A stretch of DNA of 64,000 nucleotides from NCBI GenBank assembly GCA_963969345.1, contig OZ017766.1, positions 8,556,001 through 8,620,000 of the forward strand, read 5' to 3'. Position 1 is the stretch's first letter; every line of letters begins with the position of its first letter. Positions 45,785 to 57,600 of this stretch are shown here, piece by piece. Source of the DNA: Turbatrix aceti. Its lineage: Eukaryota > Nematoda > Chromadorea > Rhabditida > Panagrolaimidae. Made by a program: the position numbers and the translations under genes. Under the pieces are notes generated by a model that was given only the letters and a program-made list of their open reading frames with translations, was not told the DNA's origin and ran no database searches.

Positions 45785-47786
45785 AAAAAATCTTCCTTTA
45801 AACTTTTTTTAAATCTAAATACGAATTTTTGCAAAAAAACGTAAAATTAAAGTGGAAAAGTTTAAAAAACAAACATCTTTAACAAAAAATTAAAAAAAAA
45901 CGGTATTGCAAATTGCCAACAAATTCTAAAAAAAATTACAATTGAAAAAAACATGAAAAAAATTAAAAAAAAACAAATTAAAATTTTCTTTACTAGAAAA
46001 ACTTTTTTTTTCAAAAAAAAACACGTATTTGAACTTTTTTTACAAAAAAATTGAAAACATAAAAATTTTTTGCAAAAAAAAACTTACTTTTTTTACTAAA
46101 AAATTTTAAAAAACAGAATTGCACGTTGCCAATAAATTCTAAAAAAAATTTTTGAACTAATTTTTTTTGCAAAAAATAATCGTATTTCAACTGTTTTTTA
46201 CATATTTTTTTTCTAAAAAATCCAAAAAATTCACGTGGCTTGCAATTTTTATGGCAACATCTAGGTTACGGCACTTGAAATCAAAAAAAAGTTTTTTAAA
46301 TTTTTTTTAGCCTAAAAAACGAATTTTCACGGAAAAAATCGTATTTCAACTTTTTTTTACCTAAAAAGCCCAATTTGTCAAAAAAAAAAAAACCGGTAGC
46401 TGTACATTGCCAGCGACGTTGCGTTGGTCAAAATCGTGTAAAAAAGCTCACAAATTGTTGTTGGTCTGTTTGAAATCTCAGAGTACATCTCGAACTTTTT
46501 TTTGTCCAATTATATTTACGAAAGCACCCATTCCCGTTCGTTTGTCTGACGCTCTCATAAAAGTCACAGTAATTGCATTCCATGCCGCAAACAAACTTTT
46601 CTATTTCGCACGCGTTTTTTTGAATTTCACTCCGCGCCAAAAAAAAAGCGAACACAAACGGAAAAAAAAAGAAAAAAACGCGTTTGCGCGGGCAAATTCG
46701 CGGGGTTTTACGCTTTTCTTGAAGTGCAAAACATTCGAACGCAACTCGAGTTACGATACTTTATGTTACGTGCCTTCACATGTCATCGTATTTCGCTTCG
46801 TTTCTTTGTTCGTCGGTGTAACAAATGTTTTTGAGTGTTATTACGATATGTTACGATATTACGATGGTTTGGAATGATTTTTGTTACTTTTTGCTTTTTG
46901 GTCGTCGTTGTACTTTTTGTTTACGTGTTTTTTTTCTTTTTTTATGCTACATCGATGTCTGTTTTTTTTTCTGGACGTGTCTGGAGTCAACTGACTGACT
47001 GATCGTTGTTTTGGCAGTGCACATGAACCACGAGGCTTCGATTTGGCGTGGCCTATGTGGTTTTATCAGTCATTGACCATTTTTTTTGTTAGCCTAAAAA
47101 TTTGCCCTTACTAACAAAAAAAACACAAATCCTGGCACGATTTATGTTTTTTTCGCTTTTCAGGATTTTTCCATGGCCCCAAACAAAAAAACCCGCCTTT
47201 TTCGTTTTTTTTCAACCCCAAGCAGGTTTTTTTTCATCCATCGATACATACGCCTCTCTGCCCCCGGCTGCAGCACGCATGAGAATTGAACAAATTGTCG
47301 TCACATTGCGTAGCATTGCATCTTGAAGCGAAAAGTTGACTAGTTTGCGCGTTCGCGTTTTTGTCTGGCTTTGAGCGCGATTGACTTGACTGAACTTTGC
47401 TTTTCTCGAATAATTCATTCATTTCTTCCTCGTGTATCGTGTTTTTCTCTTACTCACGTTTATTCTGCCAGAAGCTTCGACGAATCATAATTTTTGCCGT
47501 CTCTTCTTTGATATTCCATCTTCTCTTCTCTTCTTTGCGTGCGCGCGCTCGCTTTTGAGGACTGCAAAAACGCAGAGAGTTATCGATCGCGTAATTTTTA
47601 TTTATTGTCTTGAACACACTACTTTTTTCTTTCAATTGGCCATTCTGCTTTTCTTTCAGATTGGTCCTTCTCTCACCATCCGCCAGTAGCGGTTTTGCAG
47701 TTCTTGAAACCTATTTGTTAAATTTAGTGTGAGTTTTGAAGATTTTTTTTTCTGGGCGGAAGGAATGGTGAAAGATGTGTTTTTAG
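45785..47786. other. AT-rich spacer and upstream region of the MATH-BTB gene
   Basis: 45785-46390 is made of A/T runs with loosely repeated TATTTCAACTTTTTTTTAC units. 46390-47786 is more mixed and holds no exon I can support; it likely contains the promoter of the gene starting at 47815. Confidence 0.4.
47785..47786 (+). promoter_or_regulatory. Putative trans-splice acceptor of the MATH-BTB gene
   Basis: GTGTTTTTAG ends 28 nt upstream of the ATG at 47815. Confidence 0.4.
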
Positions 47787-47814
47787 CATTTTTCGCAATC
47801 GTTCTCGCCCAATC

Positions 47815-50311
47815 ATGGATGAACTACCCCCGGCCACTCACCATAATGTCAAGTCATCCGAAAGCTTCTCACTAACCGAAATCAAGATGCTCAAACACAC
47901 GCATAAATGGGTTATCAAGGGTTTTTCCCAGTGTGACGTGAGGTATCTCGAGACAACTGTGAGTTTTTATTATTATTGTTGTATACGTTGTATGACGTGC
48001 ATTTTCTCTACCATAGGTGACGGTTCCCGACCCGAAATACGTCTTCCGAATTCGCCTTCATCCCCAGGGAAACAAGGATTCAAACCGGGAATTTTGCTTT
48101 TTTCAAGCATTTTGCCTGACTTCTATCAAATACAAGGCAAAATTTACGGTTTTTAATAGCTACAACGAAGAAATCCAGGCTATCGTATACACCGGAACCC
48201 AGCAACTCAATGGATACTTTGAATACATCAGACGCGAACATTTGCTTACCCATATCGAGCCTTCGGACGAAATTCATCTCGTTTTGGCGCTCTCAATCGT
48301 CCAGGATACGGTGACCAGGGGCAAGGCTATCGAACAGATGCCTCCCGTCATGCCGCCTGATATGTCGACAAAAAAGTTGTCTCCCAACCTCCAATCTGGG
48401 ATGAAGGAACGTCTCCATACGGATTTTGTCATCAAATGCGTCGAAAACAAGGGAACGGCTAGCGAATTGATCCGGGAACTGCCGTGTCACATGTTTATGC
48501 TCGCTTCGCGTTCACCGGTATTTCATGGGATGCTCATGCCTCACACGAAGGAGTACAAGAACAGGGAGGTTATCCTGGACGATATCGAGTTTGAAGTGGG
48601 TTTTTTTCATATTTTACGGTCAATTTTTTTGCAAATCTTTTTTTTTCGGTTTTTTAACTCAATTTTTATAAAAAAGTTTTATTTTTATTTTTTAACGTTC
48701 AATTTTCACAAAAAAATGTTGTTTTCCATCTTCCAACTCAATTTTTGCAAAAAAAAAACATTTTTTTCTTTTTGAACGTTCATTTTTTTTTGCGAAAAAA
48801 ATGTTGTTTTCCATCTTCCAACTCAATTTCTACAAAACAATTTTTTTTCATTTTTTAACGATCAATTTTGTTTGAAAAACTTATTTTTCCATTTTTAACA
48901 CAATTTGTACAAAAAAGTATTTTCATTTTTTAACGTTCAATTAAAGAAATTGTTTTTATTTTTAACAGTCTATTTTTGCAAAAATGTTTTTTTTTTCATT
49001 TTAACGGTCAATTTTTATAAAAAAAACAACGTTTTTTTTATATTTTTTACTGCGAAATTTAAAAAAACAGCAATTTTTTCATTTTTTGCTTTCAATTTTT
49101 GTAATTAAAATTATTTTTTGTTTTTTCTAATCTTCAGACGATGGAACAAGTCCTGACATTCATGTACTGCGGTTGTGCACCGAAAATCAAGGATTTCAAC
49201 CTTGCCCAGGACATTCTTCGTCTCGCAGAACGATTTGCCATCGATGAACTCAAAGAACTCGCCGATGCATGGTTGCGGACAAATATCGCAATCGATAACG
49301 TGTGTGATCTCATGATGCTGGCTGACATTCACTCGGCTACATCCCTCAAGGCCCAATGTATCAAGTTTGTCTGCAAAAACGCCAAGCCTATCCTTGCCGT
49401 GAGTTTTTTTTGTATTATTTTAGAGGGGCTATTTTTTTTTATAAAAAATGAAAAAAATTGAAAAAGGCAATTTTTATGAAAAATGCAAAAAAAAATTTTG
49501 CATTTTTTATAAAAAAAGCAATTTTTATAAAATATTTTTGCATTTTTTTATAAAAAAAGCAATTTTTATGAAAAATAAAAAAAGTTAAAAAAAGCAATTT
49601 TTATTAAAAATGCAAAAAAATTCAAAAAAATGTTTTTTTTTTCAATTTGCCTAATAACGAATGCGAGCAAAAAGAAAGTAACATTTTAGTATTTACAAAA
49701 TTAGCACGTTGTCTGTAACTTTTTGTTTGCACCATCAAAAAAATATTTTACTTTTTTTTCGTTTTACCAACGATTTTTTTTTAAGAAAAAAATATTTTTT
49801 TTAGTTTTCCAAAAAAATGTCGATGTTTTTTTGCTGGTATCATTGAAGTTATGACAATTTCAGAGACGCAAAAAAATTTTTTCATTTTTTCCTAATGTAA
49901 ATATTTTTGCGAAGTAAAAACGAATTTTTTTTCAAAAAAAACCCGTAAAGCTTGAGTGCAGAAATTTCCACGTTGCCTGAAAATTTTTGCTGATGGATTG
50001 TGGCACTAAAAAAACAAAAAAATGGCACAATTGAATTTTTTTTCGAAAAAACGATTTTACAAAAATCAATTTTCAAACAACGATCCAATTTTTTTCATGT
50101 AAAAACGGTTTTCAATTTTTCTTACATCAAAAATATGTTTTCCAAAAAAATCGTAATTGCATGTTTATTTTGTTTATTTCAGACCGATCATTGGAAAGAA
50201 TTGGCATCGAGCTATCCCATACTCGCGACGGAATGCTTTTCGTCATCTGTCCAGGATATCGACGAAGAAGAACTCCTCACACCCCACAAACGTCCCCGTC
50301 TGAATTGCTAG
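47815..50311 (+). CDS. MATH-BTB protein, SPOP-like Cullin-3 substrate adaptor
   Basis: Four exons: 47815-47958, 48017-48595, 49138-49398 and 50183-50311; 1113 nt, 370 aa (human SPOP is 374). The protein should recruit substrates to Cullin-3 ubiquitin ligase. MATH domain at about 28-165 (HKWVIKGFSQCD, RIRLHPQG, FIRREHLL-like YIRREHLLTH, LALSIVQDTV). BTB at about 190-305 (LPCHMFMLASRSPVFHGML, VLTFMYCGCAP, DILRLAERFAIDELKELA). A BACK-like region follows (DLMMLADIHSATSLK, TDHWKELASSYP), then a basic tail PHKRPRLNC equivalent to SPOP's nuclear-localising PRKRLKQS. Co-linearity over the full length supports SPOP/SPOPL orthology rather than one of the many expanded nematode BATH genes, though the MATH part is clearly diverged. 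Intron 2 is a tandem A/T repeat. Confidence 0.9.
48600..49125 (+). repeat. Tandem A/T repeat filling MATH-BTB intron 2
   Basis: About nine or ten imperfect units of 45-60 bp of the type TTTTTAACGTTCAATTTTTG followed by CAAAAAAATGTT. A shorter analogous array occupies 49450-49640 in intron 3. Confidence 0.7.
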
Positions 50312-52300
50312 CAGGCTGCGGCATCCACGGATCGGATAGCGTTTTTGTATCAGAAACAAAATGTGAGTGTAATCTGTCATCTATCTCCCTGTCCTCCAAA
50401 GATCCCTTCATTCACTCATGTACATCTCAGTCCGCCTTACGTTTCACTCGACTCCTGGCACTTTTATGTGTGCCTGATTTTTGCAAGACCTTTCTTCCAT
50501 TTTTTTTCCTTTCCTTCGTCCTTGGCTCTGTTTTTTTTTCTTCTTTGCACCTTTCCTCCTGTGTTTGATGTTTTTTTTTGTTAATTATCTATAATTATGA
50601 AATCCATTTTTTTTGTCAATTTTCCAACTTTTCAAACATTTGCCTCCATTTGGGTATGAATTTCCGGCATAATTTGTGAATCTTGAATTTTTTCATTTTA
50701 TTATACTGACTATAAAATTTTTTGGAAGTCGATTTTTGGGGCTTTTTTTGGCTTTTGGCACTTCCAGATCAGTTTTTATGATTTTTTTGGAGGATCCTGC
50801 AGCGATTTTCTGAAAATTTGGTTGACTGATCAAAAAGACAATAATTTTGAGGAATTTTATAAAAAAAATTTGGTGAAAGAAAGACACTTGTCGATCGACT
50901 ATCGTAAATCAAACAATCAATCGTAAACTAAACCGTAACACACGCTTTTGCATTTTTTTTTGTTTTTTTCTAGAAAATAAATTTTTTGTTTTTTTCTAGA
51001 AAATTAATTTTTTTTGTTTTTTTTCTCGGGAATTTTTTTCCTATTTTAAAATGAAAAAAATGAATGCTTGTGTTTCTGTTGTTTGTGTTCATGTTCGTGT
51101 TCATGTTCGTGTTTGTGTTTGCGATTGTTAAAAAAAATATTATACGTGAATACTCATAACCACCATCGGGCCTGTAAGGGTTGACCCTATCTATACTACG
51201 GGTGGCCTTGGTTGATCGTCAATTGTCTCGAGAGAAACAAACAAACAAACAATAATTTGTTGGTTTGTTTGTTTGTTTTTGTTTTTTTTCTTTGATGCTA
51301 TAAATAATATTTACCATTACAATGTTTTTTATGTTATTATTTGTGCTGTGCAGTTTTGTGTTTTCATTTCTTTCATAAATATAAATAATAATCTAAATAT
51401 AATTACTACTTTTTTTGATTTGATTTGATTTGAAAATGCACTCGGATCGACATACATATTTTTTTTGTGTGCTGTTTTTTTTTTGAATTAAAAGGTGTTA
51501 CAATAAAGTGATTGATATTAGCAGACGGATGATGTGGGATTTTTTTCAATATTCGTTGGCACCGCTCTGGTTCGATTTTATTCGAAAAAAAATAGGTTTT
51601 TAGCAAAAATCAAAAAAAGGGAAATTTTTGCTCAAAAAACGTGAAAATGGGTTCCTATGCCCGGATGACTAAAAATTATATGTATACATTTTTGACAGTT
51701 TTTTTTTGGGTTTTCCAACTTTTTTTTTATCATTTTTGAATAAAATTCAAAAATCGGTTTGGAGTAAAAAAAACTCGATTTTTTTTGATTTTAAAAAATA
51801 TCGAAATTTGAATAATTGTAAATTTGGCTTTGTCAAACGTCAAAAAAAGTTGTGAAACTTCAACCAAAAATCCAATTGTGAAGTTTTTGAAAAATTTTAT
51901 TATTTTTACCGTTTTGTAACCCAAGCCGAATCTAAAGCTAAAAAAAACCAAAAAATTATACGGTTTTTTGGAAAAAAATCGTAAAATTTGGTATCGTAAA
52001 AGAATAACAAAATTGAAGCGAAGAATATTTCTTCAAAGTTGATAGTTTCACGACGAAAATTCCAAATCGAAGTTTACCGTAAAATCAGATTTTTTGTAAT
52101 AAATATTTAAAAAAAATGTACTGTTTTTGACAAAAAAACTTTTTTTAACGCTTTTTTACTTGTTTTGAAAAATATTTTTTTTATCACATTTTTTTTAAAC
52201 ATTTTGTAGTTTGTGTCCATTTCGGACCTCTAAAATCAGTTTTTTAGCCTTTTTTCAAGTTTATGTACGACATGTTTTTTAAGTTGAAGGATTTCAATGG
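50312..52300. other. 3' flank and gene-free AT-rich DNA
   Basis: No coding exon seen. Contains a LINE-like tail at 51140-51250 and a degenerate GTAAC-stem repeat at about 51985-52070. Confidence 0.4.
51140..51275 (+). mobile_element. Probable non-LTR retrotransposon 3' tail
   Basis: A GC-richer block (CGGGCCTGTAAGGGTTGACC ... TTGTCTCGAGAGAAA) ends in (CAAA)n at 51236-51250 and is followed by an inverted (TTTG)n run, so the tail can fold back. Confidence 0.45.
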
Positions 52301-52315
52301 CCAAAACTTCAATTT

Positions 52316-52760
52316 ATGAATGATTCTCATTTTGAAACGGAATTTTTATTCTGTACCCAAAAAACTGTTTCCCTCGAACAAAATGCATGGTTTCTGATTT
52401 CATGTTTCGAAGTTCCAAATATTGCCCGTTTCGATGCACTAATACCAATCCGAGTGTACTCCGTTCCCGGAATGCTGCATATGTATACTGGTAATCTTTT
52501 GTGACGTCGCACTGCCTCCCAGGAGACCCCAAATTTGTAGCCCACATCGTCATCGAAAGCATGCTGCTGCCCTTGTTTTGGTCAACATTTTTCAACGTTG
52601 TGCAATCATCGGGTTTCTAAATTTTGACACTTTCTGCGAACTCTGATGTGAGCTACATACGTTGGTTGCAGCGAGGACGTCGTGATTGCGTCACCAGTGG
52701 ACAGCGGAGGCGAGGAAGTGCCGTTCTTGGAAGAAGACAGCAAGAATCATTTTTGAACAG
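52316..52760 (-). other. Orphan coding-like fragment, two overlapping open frames
   Basis: On the minus strand a 44-nt GT-AG intron-like segment (about 52618-52661) separates two coding-like pieces. Downstream of it two frames are open: one ends in YRIKIPFQNENHS, the other contains VSWEAVRRHKRLPVYICSIP and ends ENKNSVSK-like. I cannot join either frame cleanly across the candidate intron without a stop, so this may be a decayed gene or part of one. A hAT-like element starts about 40 bp beyond its upstream end. No family recognised. Confidence 0.25.
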
Positions 52761-52803
52761 AAAAACTGGAATTTTGAACAGAAATGGAAATTTGAACAGA
52801 AAT

Positions 52804-53265
52804 AGGCGAACAGCCGTTTTTTTGTTCTCGAACGAACACAAACATTTTGTAAATTTTTTTTGAGACAGCGAACTAACACGAACATTTTTGTCAGTGTTCG
52901 CGAACGAACACGAACGAACAACGAACAGATTTTTAGCATATTTTATACAAAATTTTGTCCAAATTGGGCATAAAAACGGGAACTTCGGTACTATGCGTTT
53001 TCACGTTTTTGGTGACAGTTTTTCTACACTTTTTATTTCCGAAGGCAATTGACACTATTTTTCATTTTTAGAAAAATAACATCAATTTTGGCACCGATAA
53101 ACTGATTTTACCTAAATTTTTGTTCGTTTTATCTGTTCGGAAAATTTATTTTTGTTCGCGAACGAACTCGAACAAAGCAAATCTGTTCTCAATCGAACAT
53201 GAAAGCAAAAATTTTAATTTTTTCGTGAACGAACTTGAACGAACACGAACGTTTGTTCATCCCTT
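52804..53265. mobile_element. hAT-like GTTCG-rich MITE, copy 2 (inverse of 27476-27937)
   Basis: Begins AGGCGAACAGCCGTTTTTTTG and ends GTTTGTTCATCCC. It shares the unique core with copy 1 in reverse (ACTATGCGTTTTCACGTTTT, CATCAATTTTGGCACCGATA). A further partial unit in the opposite direction follows at about 53282-53450. Confidence 0.8.
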
Positions 53266-53281
53266 GTTCCGATCATGGTTG

Positions 53282-53450
53282 TGCGAACGTTTGCGTTCGT
53301 TCGTGTTCGTTCGCAAACAAATTCACTTTTTTTCTGTACGTGTTCGTTCGCGAACAGATCTTTCTTAAATTTATTTGTTCGCGTTTGTTCACGAACAGAG
53401 GTTTAATTTCCGAACAAGTTTTGTTCGTTTGATAAAACGAACAAAAATTT
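53282..53450. repeat. Partial GTTCG repeat unit
   Basis: GCGAACGTTTGCGTTCGTTC ... TTCGCGAACAGATC ... GATAAAACGAACAAAAATTT, corresponding to the left third of the MITE at 27476. Confidence 0.7.
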
Positions 53451-54129
53451 TGATAAATTTAGGGTACCGGCTTCAAAATCAGATATCACAAACGCTTTTT
53501 TTCGATCCAACTTTCAAAAAAAAAATTCGGTCTATTCAGGCACCTGACCTGCGTTAGTTCAAACTTTTTACACAAAAGTTGTTTTCTGTTTTCTGTCTAG
53601 ATAGTAAATATTATAGATGAATGCTCGGAGTTTGGTCACAATGCCTCCCAAAAATAGAAAAAAACAGTCCAACGGGTATTGTTAATTCAAATCATCATCA
53701 TCTCATCAGGTCGGCGAAGGTAGAGAAGGGTCACGACGCCTGTTTACAACTCCTTCTTCATCCCGGGCTGCAGCAGGAGGAAGACAAAAAAAAAGATTGA
53801 TCGTGGGGGCAGAGAAGTGAAACGAAACCCGAACTGAACTTAGTATGTAACTGACGTCAAATTTTTTTTGTGTGTTGACGAGATTGTTTTTAAATAATTT
53901 TTGCAGAAAAATCGTCTTGTCTGCGTGGGTTGTTGGCCTGGCCGGCCGGTGCACTCTGAAATTTTTTTTGCAAACGAGTTCACTATTTTTTTTTATTTGT
54001 TTGACTATTTATTTACCTGGCCAGATATTTTTTTTTGCTAAGCATGTTTGCACAAGGTTGGTTGTTCACGGAGGTTGTTTTGATTACTTTTTGGCTGCAA
54101 AAATTGAACTTTCAAGATTTTTGGGTTCG

Positions 54130-54560
54130 ATTTTGGATTTGTTAATAAAAAAATAGAAAATTTTATTTTTTGGGTTTTTTTGGATTTTTTGTGGAAATAT
54201 ACAAAAAATTTTATTTCTTAGGTTCAGTTTTGGATTTAAAAAAAAAATATTGATAATTAATTTTTTTGGGTTTAATTTAGGTTTTTTTGGTGAAAAATTG
54301 AAAATCTTATTTTTTGGGTTCAATTTGGGTTTTTTATAAATAGAAATATTGATAATAAAATTTTTCGGGTTTTTTTTGAATATTTTTATGGAAAATTGAA
54401 AATTTATTTTTTTGGGTTCAATTTTGGGTTTTTTATGAAAATATTGATAATTTTTTTTTGGGTTTAATTATGGGTTTTTTAGTGAAAAATTGTTAATTAA
54501 ATTTTTTGTGTTCAATTTTGGGTTTTTTAGAACAAAAAAGTTCGAAAACTAAATTTCCAG
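54130..54560 (+). repeat. Tandem T-rich repeat
   Basis: About eight imperfect units of 45-60 bp around TTTTTGGGTTCAATTTTGGG and TTTTTTATGAAAAATTG. Confidence 0.75.
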
Positions 54561-54592
54561 ATTTAAAATGTGTTTTTTTGAATGTTTGTCAG

Positions 54593-54671
54593 TCCCTGAA
54601 ATCAGCTCAAGTAAAAAAATACATGGATGACTTGAAACTTGACTTGGTTGTCAATTACACGTCAATTACCG
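54593..54671 (+). other. Candidate isolated exon
   Basis: Flanked by a good acceptor (TGTTTGTCAG) and donor (CCG|GTAAGT), with one open frame encoding SLKSAQVKKYMDDLKLDLVV and then NYTSIT. Amino-acid composition is unlike the surrounding translated AT-rich DNA. It sits immediately after a tandem repeat that would be its upstream intron. I found no partner exons with matching quality, so the gene remains undefined. Confidence 0.3.
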
Positions 54672-57600
54672 GTAAGTAACCCGTAGCTCATTCGGCGAAC
54701 GACCCACGCATTTGATCTGTTTCTTTTTTTTTCTTCCTGCATCAGGTTTAGATCAAAAAAAAAAGTGTTGCGAGCTGTACAATTTAGTTTCTGGTTCGCG
54801 CAACACACGTTCGCTCGTTTTGTTTTGTATAATATTTACAACGTCACTGTTGTTTGCATCAATCTTTTTTTTTGTTAACCTTTTTTTTGTTCCTGTTCAC
54901 CTTTTTTTTGTGTTCTTTGCACGATTTGATTTGATTTGATTCCTGCTTGGAGTAAAGTTTGGTTGACATCATTACGAAAAGTGGAATTCGAATTCCATTG
55001 TGCAGTTTTTTTTACGTCACCACAAACTACAGATTGAATTGAAATTGGAGGAGATTGACACTTTTTTCCACGATTTATAGGTTTTTTGATTGCAATCATC
55101 GCGGTTTTTGAATTTAAATAGAACATTTTTGAAAAACCGTTATTGAAGTTAGTATATTTTTCCGAAAAAAACACGTAGTTTTCTATCTTGCCTTCTTCAA
55201 ATTGTTTATTTTTTGACCGATCATTCTTGAAAAGTTACAAATGGCCAAGGTCTAGAATTTTCTGGATTACGGTACTTTGGATGTTTTTTGAAACAACAAT
55301 GAAAACATGTGAACAAAAATATTGTTTAGCATTTTGGAATTCTGATTTTCGCTTTGTTTTTCGAATTCCAAGCATTTTTTTGTGTTTCGATAAACAAAAT
55401 TTTGGTTCTTTGATCAAATAGTTATAAACTTAAAATTTTTTGTGTCAAATTTGATTTTTTGAAAAGAAAAAAAGCATTTTTTTGCAAAATTGGAGTATTT
55501 TTAATATTTTTATAAATAGTTTTTTTTTGATACGTGTTTTTGTAAAAAATCTACAACGAATTTTTTTACAAAAAAAAACGTGTCGGAAAAAAAATTGTAA
55601 AAAATGTTTTACCGTTCAAAAAAAATAAGAACATTTTTTACTTCTTTTAAAACGACGAAATTATTTTTGAAGTGTTTTTGAATAACAATTTTAGTGTGCA
55701 ATTTTTTGGATTTTTGTCAAAAACGATTTTTCTTTCAAAAAATAGGGTTTTTGAGAATTCTGGCATAAATTTGATTTTTTGGTCCCCAAAACCCCTTTCC
55801 TGCTTTGTCACCTCTATTTTCGACCAGACGGTGGTAATCACCCCGACATCATCATCACCATCATCTCCCCTCAGGGCCCGTCGCACTGCAATGAAAATTC
55901 CATACATAAATCTTCACGTAGATCAAATTTTTCACAATCCAAAAATAGCAACAAAAGATTGTAAAATTAAATTTTGATTGCTCATTTGGTATTTATTTGC
56001 TTTATTTGCGCATTTTTATTTTCGTGGAAGGGAAATCAAGATGCCAGTCAGTCAGTCAGTCACACTCATTCAATCATTCATTCATCCGTGCGTGCGTGGT
56101 GCCGACCCCCATCATCGGCCCCGCGGGTGGATGAATCAGCATGCATCTTCGCCAGACTTGTGTTTGTGTTTGTCTTAAAAATTCATATCGTTCATAGCAT
56201 TCCATTCCATTCCGGATGTCTTTCCTGCAAAAGAGAAAAAAATTTTTTTCGTTCCTTTTTGATCTTCGGAATGTCGTTGATATTTATTAGGAGGCAAAAA
56301 AAAATAGATACAAACTCCCCCAACCACCCCCACCTCAGTCAGTCAGCTGCTTTGACGTGCATTCATGTCAGTCAGTCAGAGTCACCTGGCACCTTGTCAC
56401 ATAGCAATACCTCGGATGTTATCACCTCCACGCTTGGGAATGTCCCAGAAAGATTTTTTAAGCGCGCCTGGAATGCAAACGTCCAAAACAAGGACAATAT
56501 TTACAATGTATCATGCTTGAATGAGTGAAGCTGATCTTTTGATAGCTTTTATCAATTGGCACAAATTCCTGAAAAATTATTTTCAGTAAAAATATACATA
56601 CAAAAAGTTGCAATTTTTATTTAAAAACCCGCAAAAATATTAGAAAAATATTAGAAAAAAATGTGAAAAATTATGATGACCCAAAATATTTGTTGCAGTG
56701 TTCCTAATAATTTTAGGATTTTTTGAAAAATTATTCGCCGTTTTCGAACAAAAAAATCTGTTTTCGAACAAAAAAAAGTTGAAACTGTGGTCACTTTTTT
56801 GATCGTACCCACATTTTTTGGAGGTTTTTCCCACATTTTTTGGAGGCGCGCTGGATCGAAAAACCCAAAAAAAGCTCAAATAACAAAAAAGTACCGTTTT
56901 AGAAAAAAATCGAAAAACTTATGTATGTATCGAAAAAAGTAACAGAATCCAAGTTTCGCACTGAAAATTTTTATCGAGATTAATTTTTTTAATTTACTGT
57001 TTTTTTTAGGTTTTTAACCGAATTAGCAAAACTTTACAATTTTATGGAATTAGGGGTCCTTTTTTTCCTGTCGGTACCGTTTCTAATAATTTATTTTTTG
57101 TATTAATAAATAAATAAATAAAATAAATTTTTTGAAACTGGAAACACGAAAGAATTTACATAAATACATACCAATTTTTTGTTTTGATCCAGACCGTTCG
57201 TTCCACAGTTGTTGTTGTGTCCAGGCCACGGTCGGTCCAAAAAAAACATTTACCCAATTTTTAAAAATCAACACAACACGCAGTATCCATCCTTGAGCCC
57301 AGGCAGTCAGCCCGCGTGGTGATGATGATGATTGTGGTGATGAAAAGCCGCATCAGCCTGCCCATAGATCAGTGCTCCGAACGGTCGCAGGCAGGGGTAC
57401 ACGGGGATCAAAGTACTGCCATTCCGTCGGCGATGCGATGCCCCTCTGTGTATATATAGCACTTTTTCAACTTTTTTTTTTGTCACACACAAAAAAACCA
57501 GGTTTTTGCTTGCACGTCAAATGCACGTGTATTTTAATCGATATCAGGTGAATTTTTTGTTCAACGTTAAAATTGAAATTCAATTAATTTGACACCTTGC

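Noticed and set aside
57307..57492. Minus-strand frame ending in HHHNHHHHHAG
   Set aside because: All three frames of this GC-rich island are open on at least one strand, so the coding signal is not distinguishable from composition.
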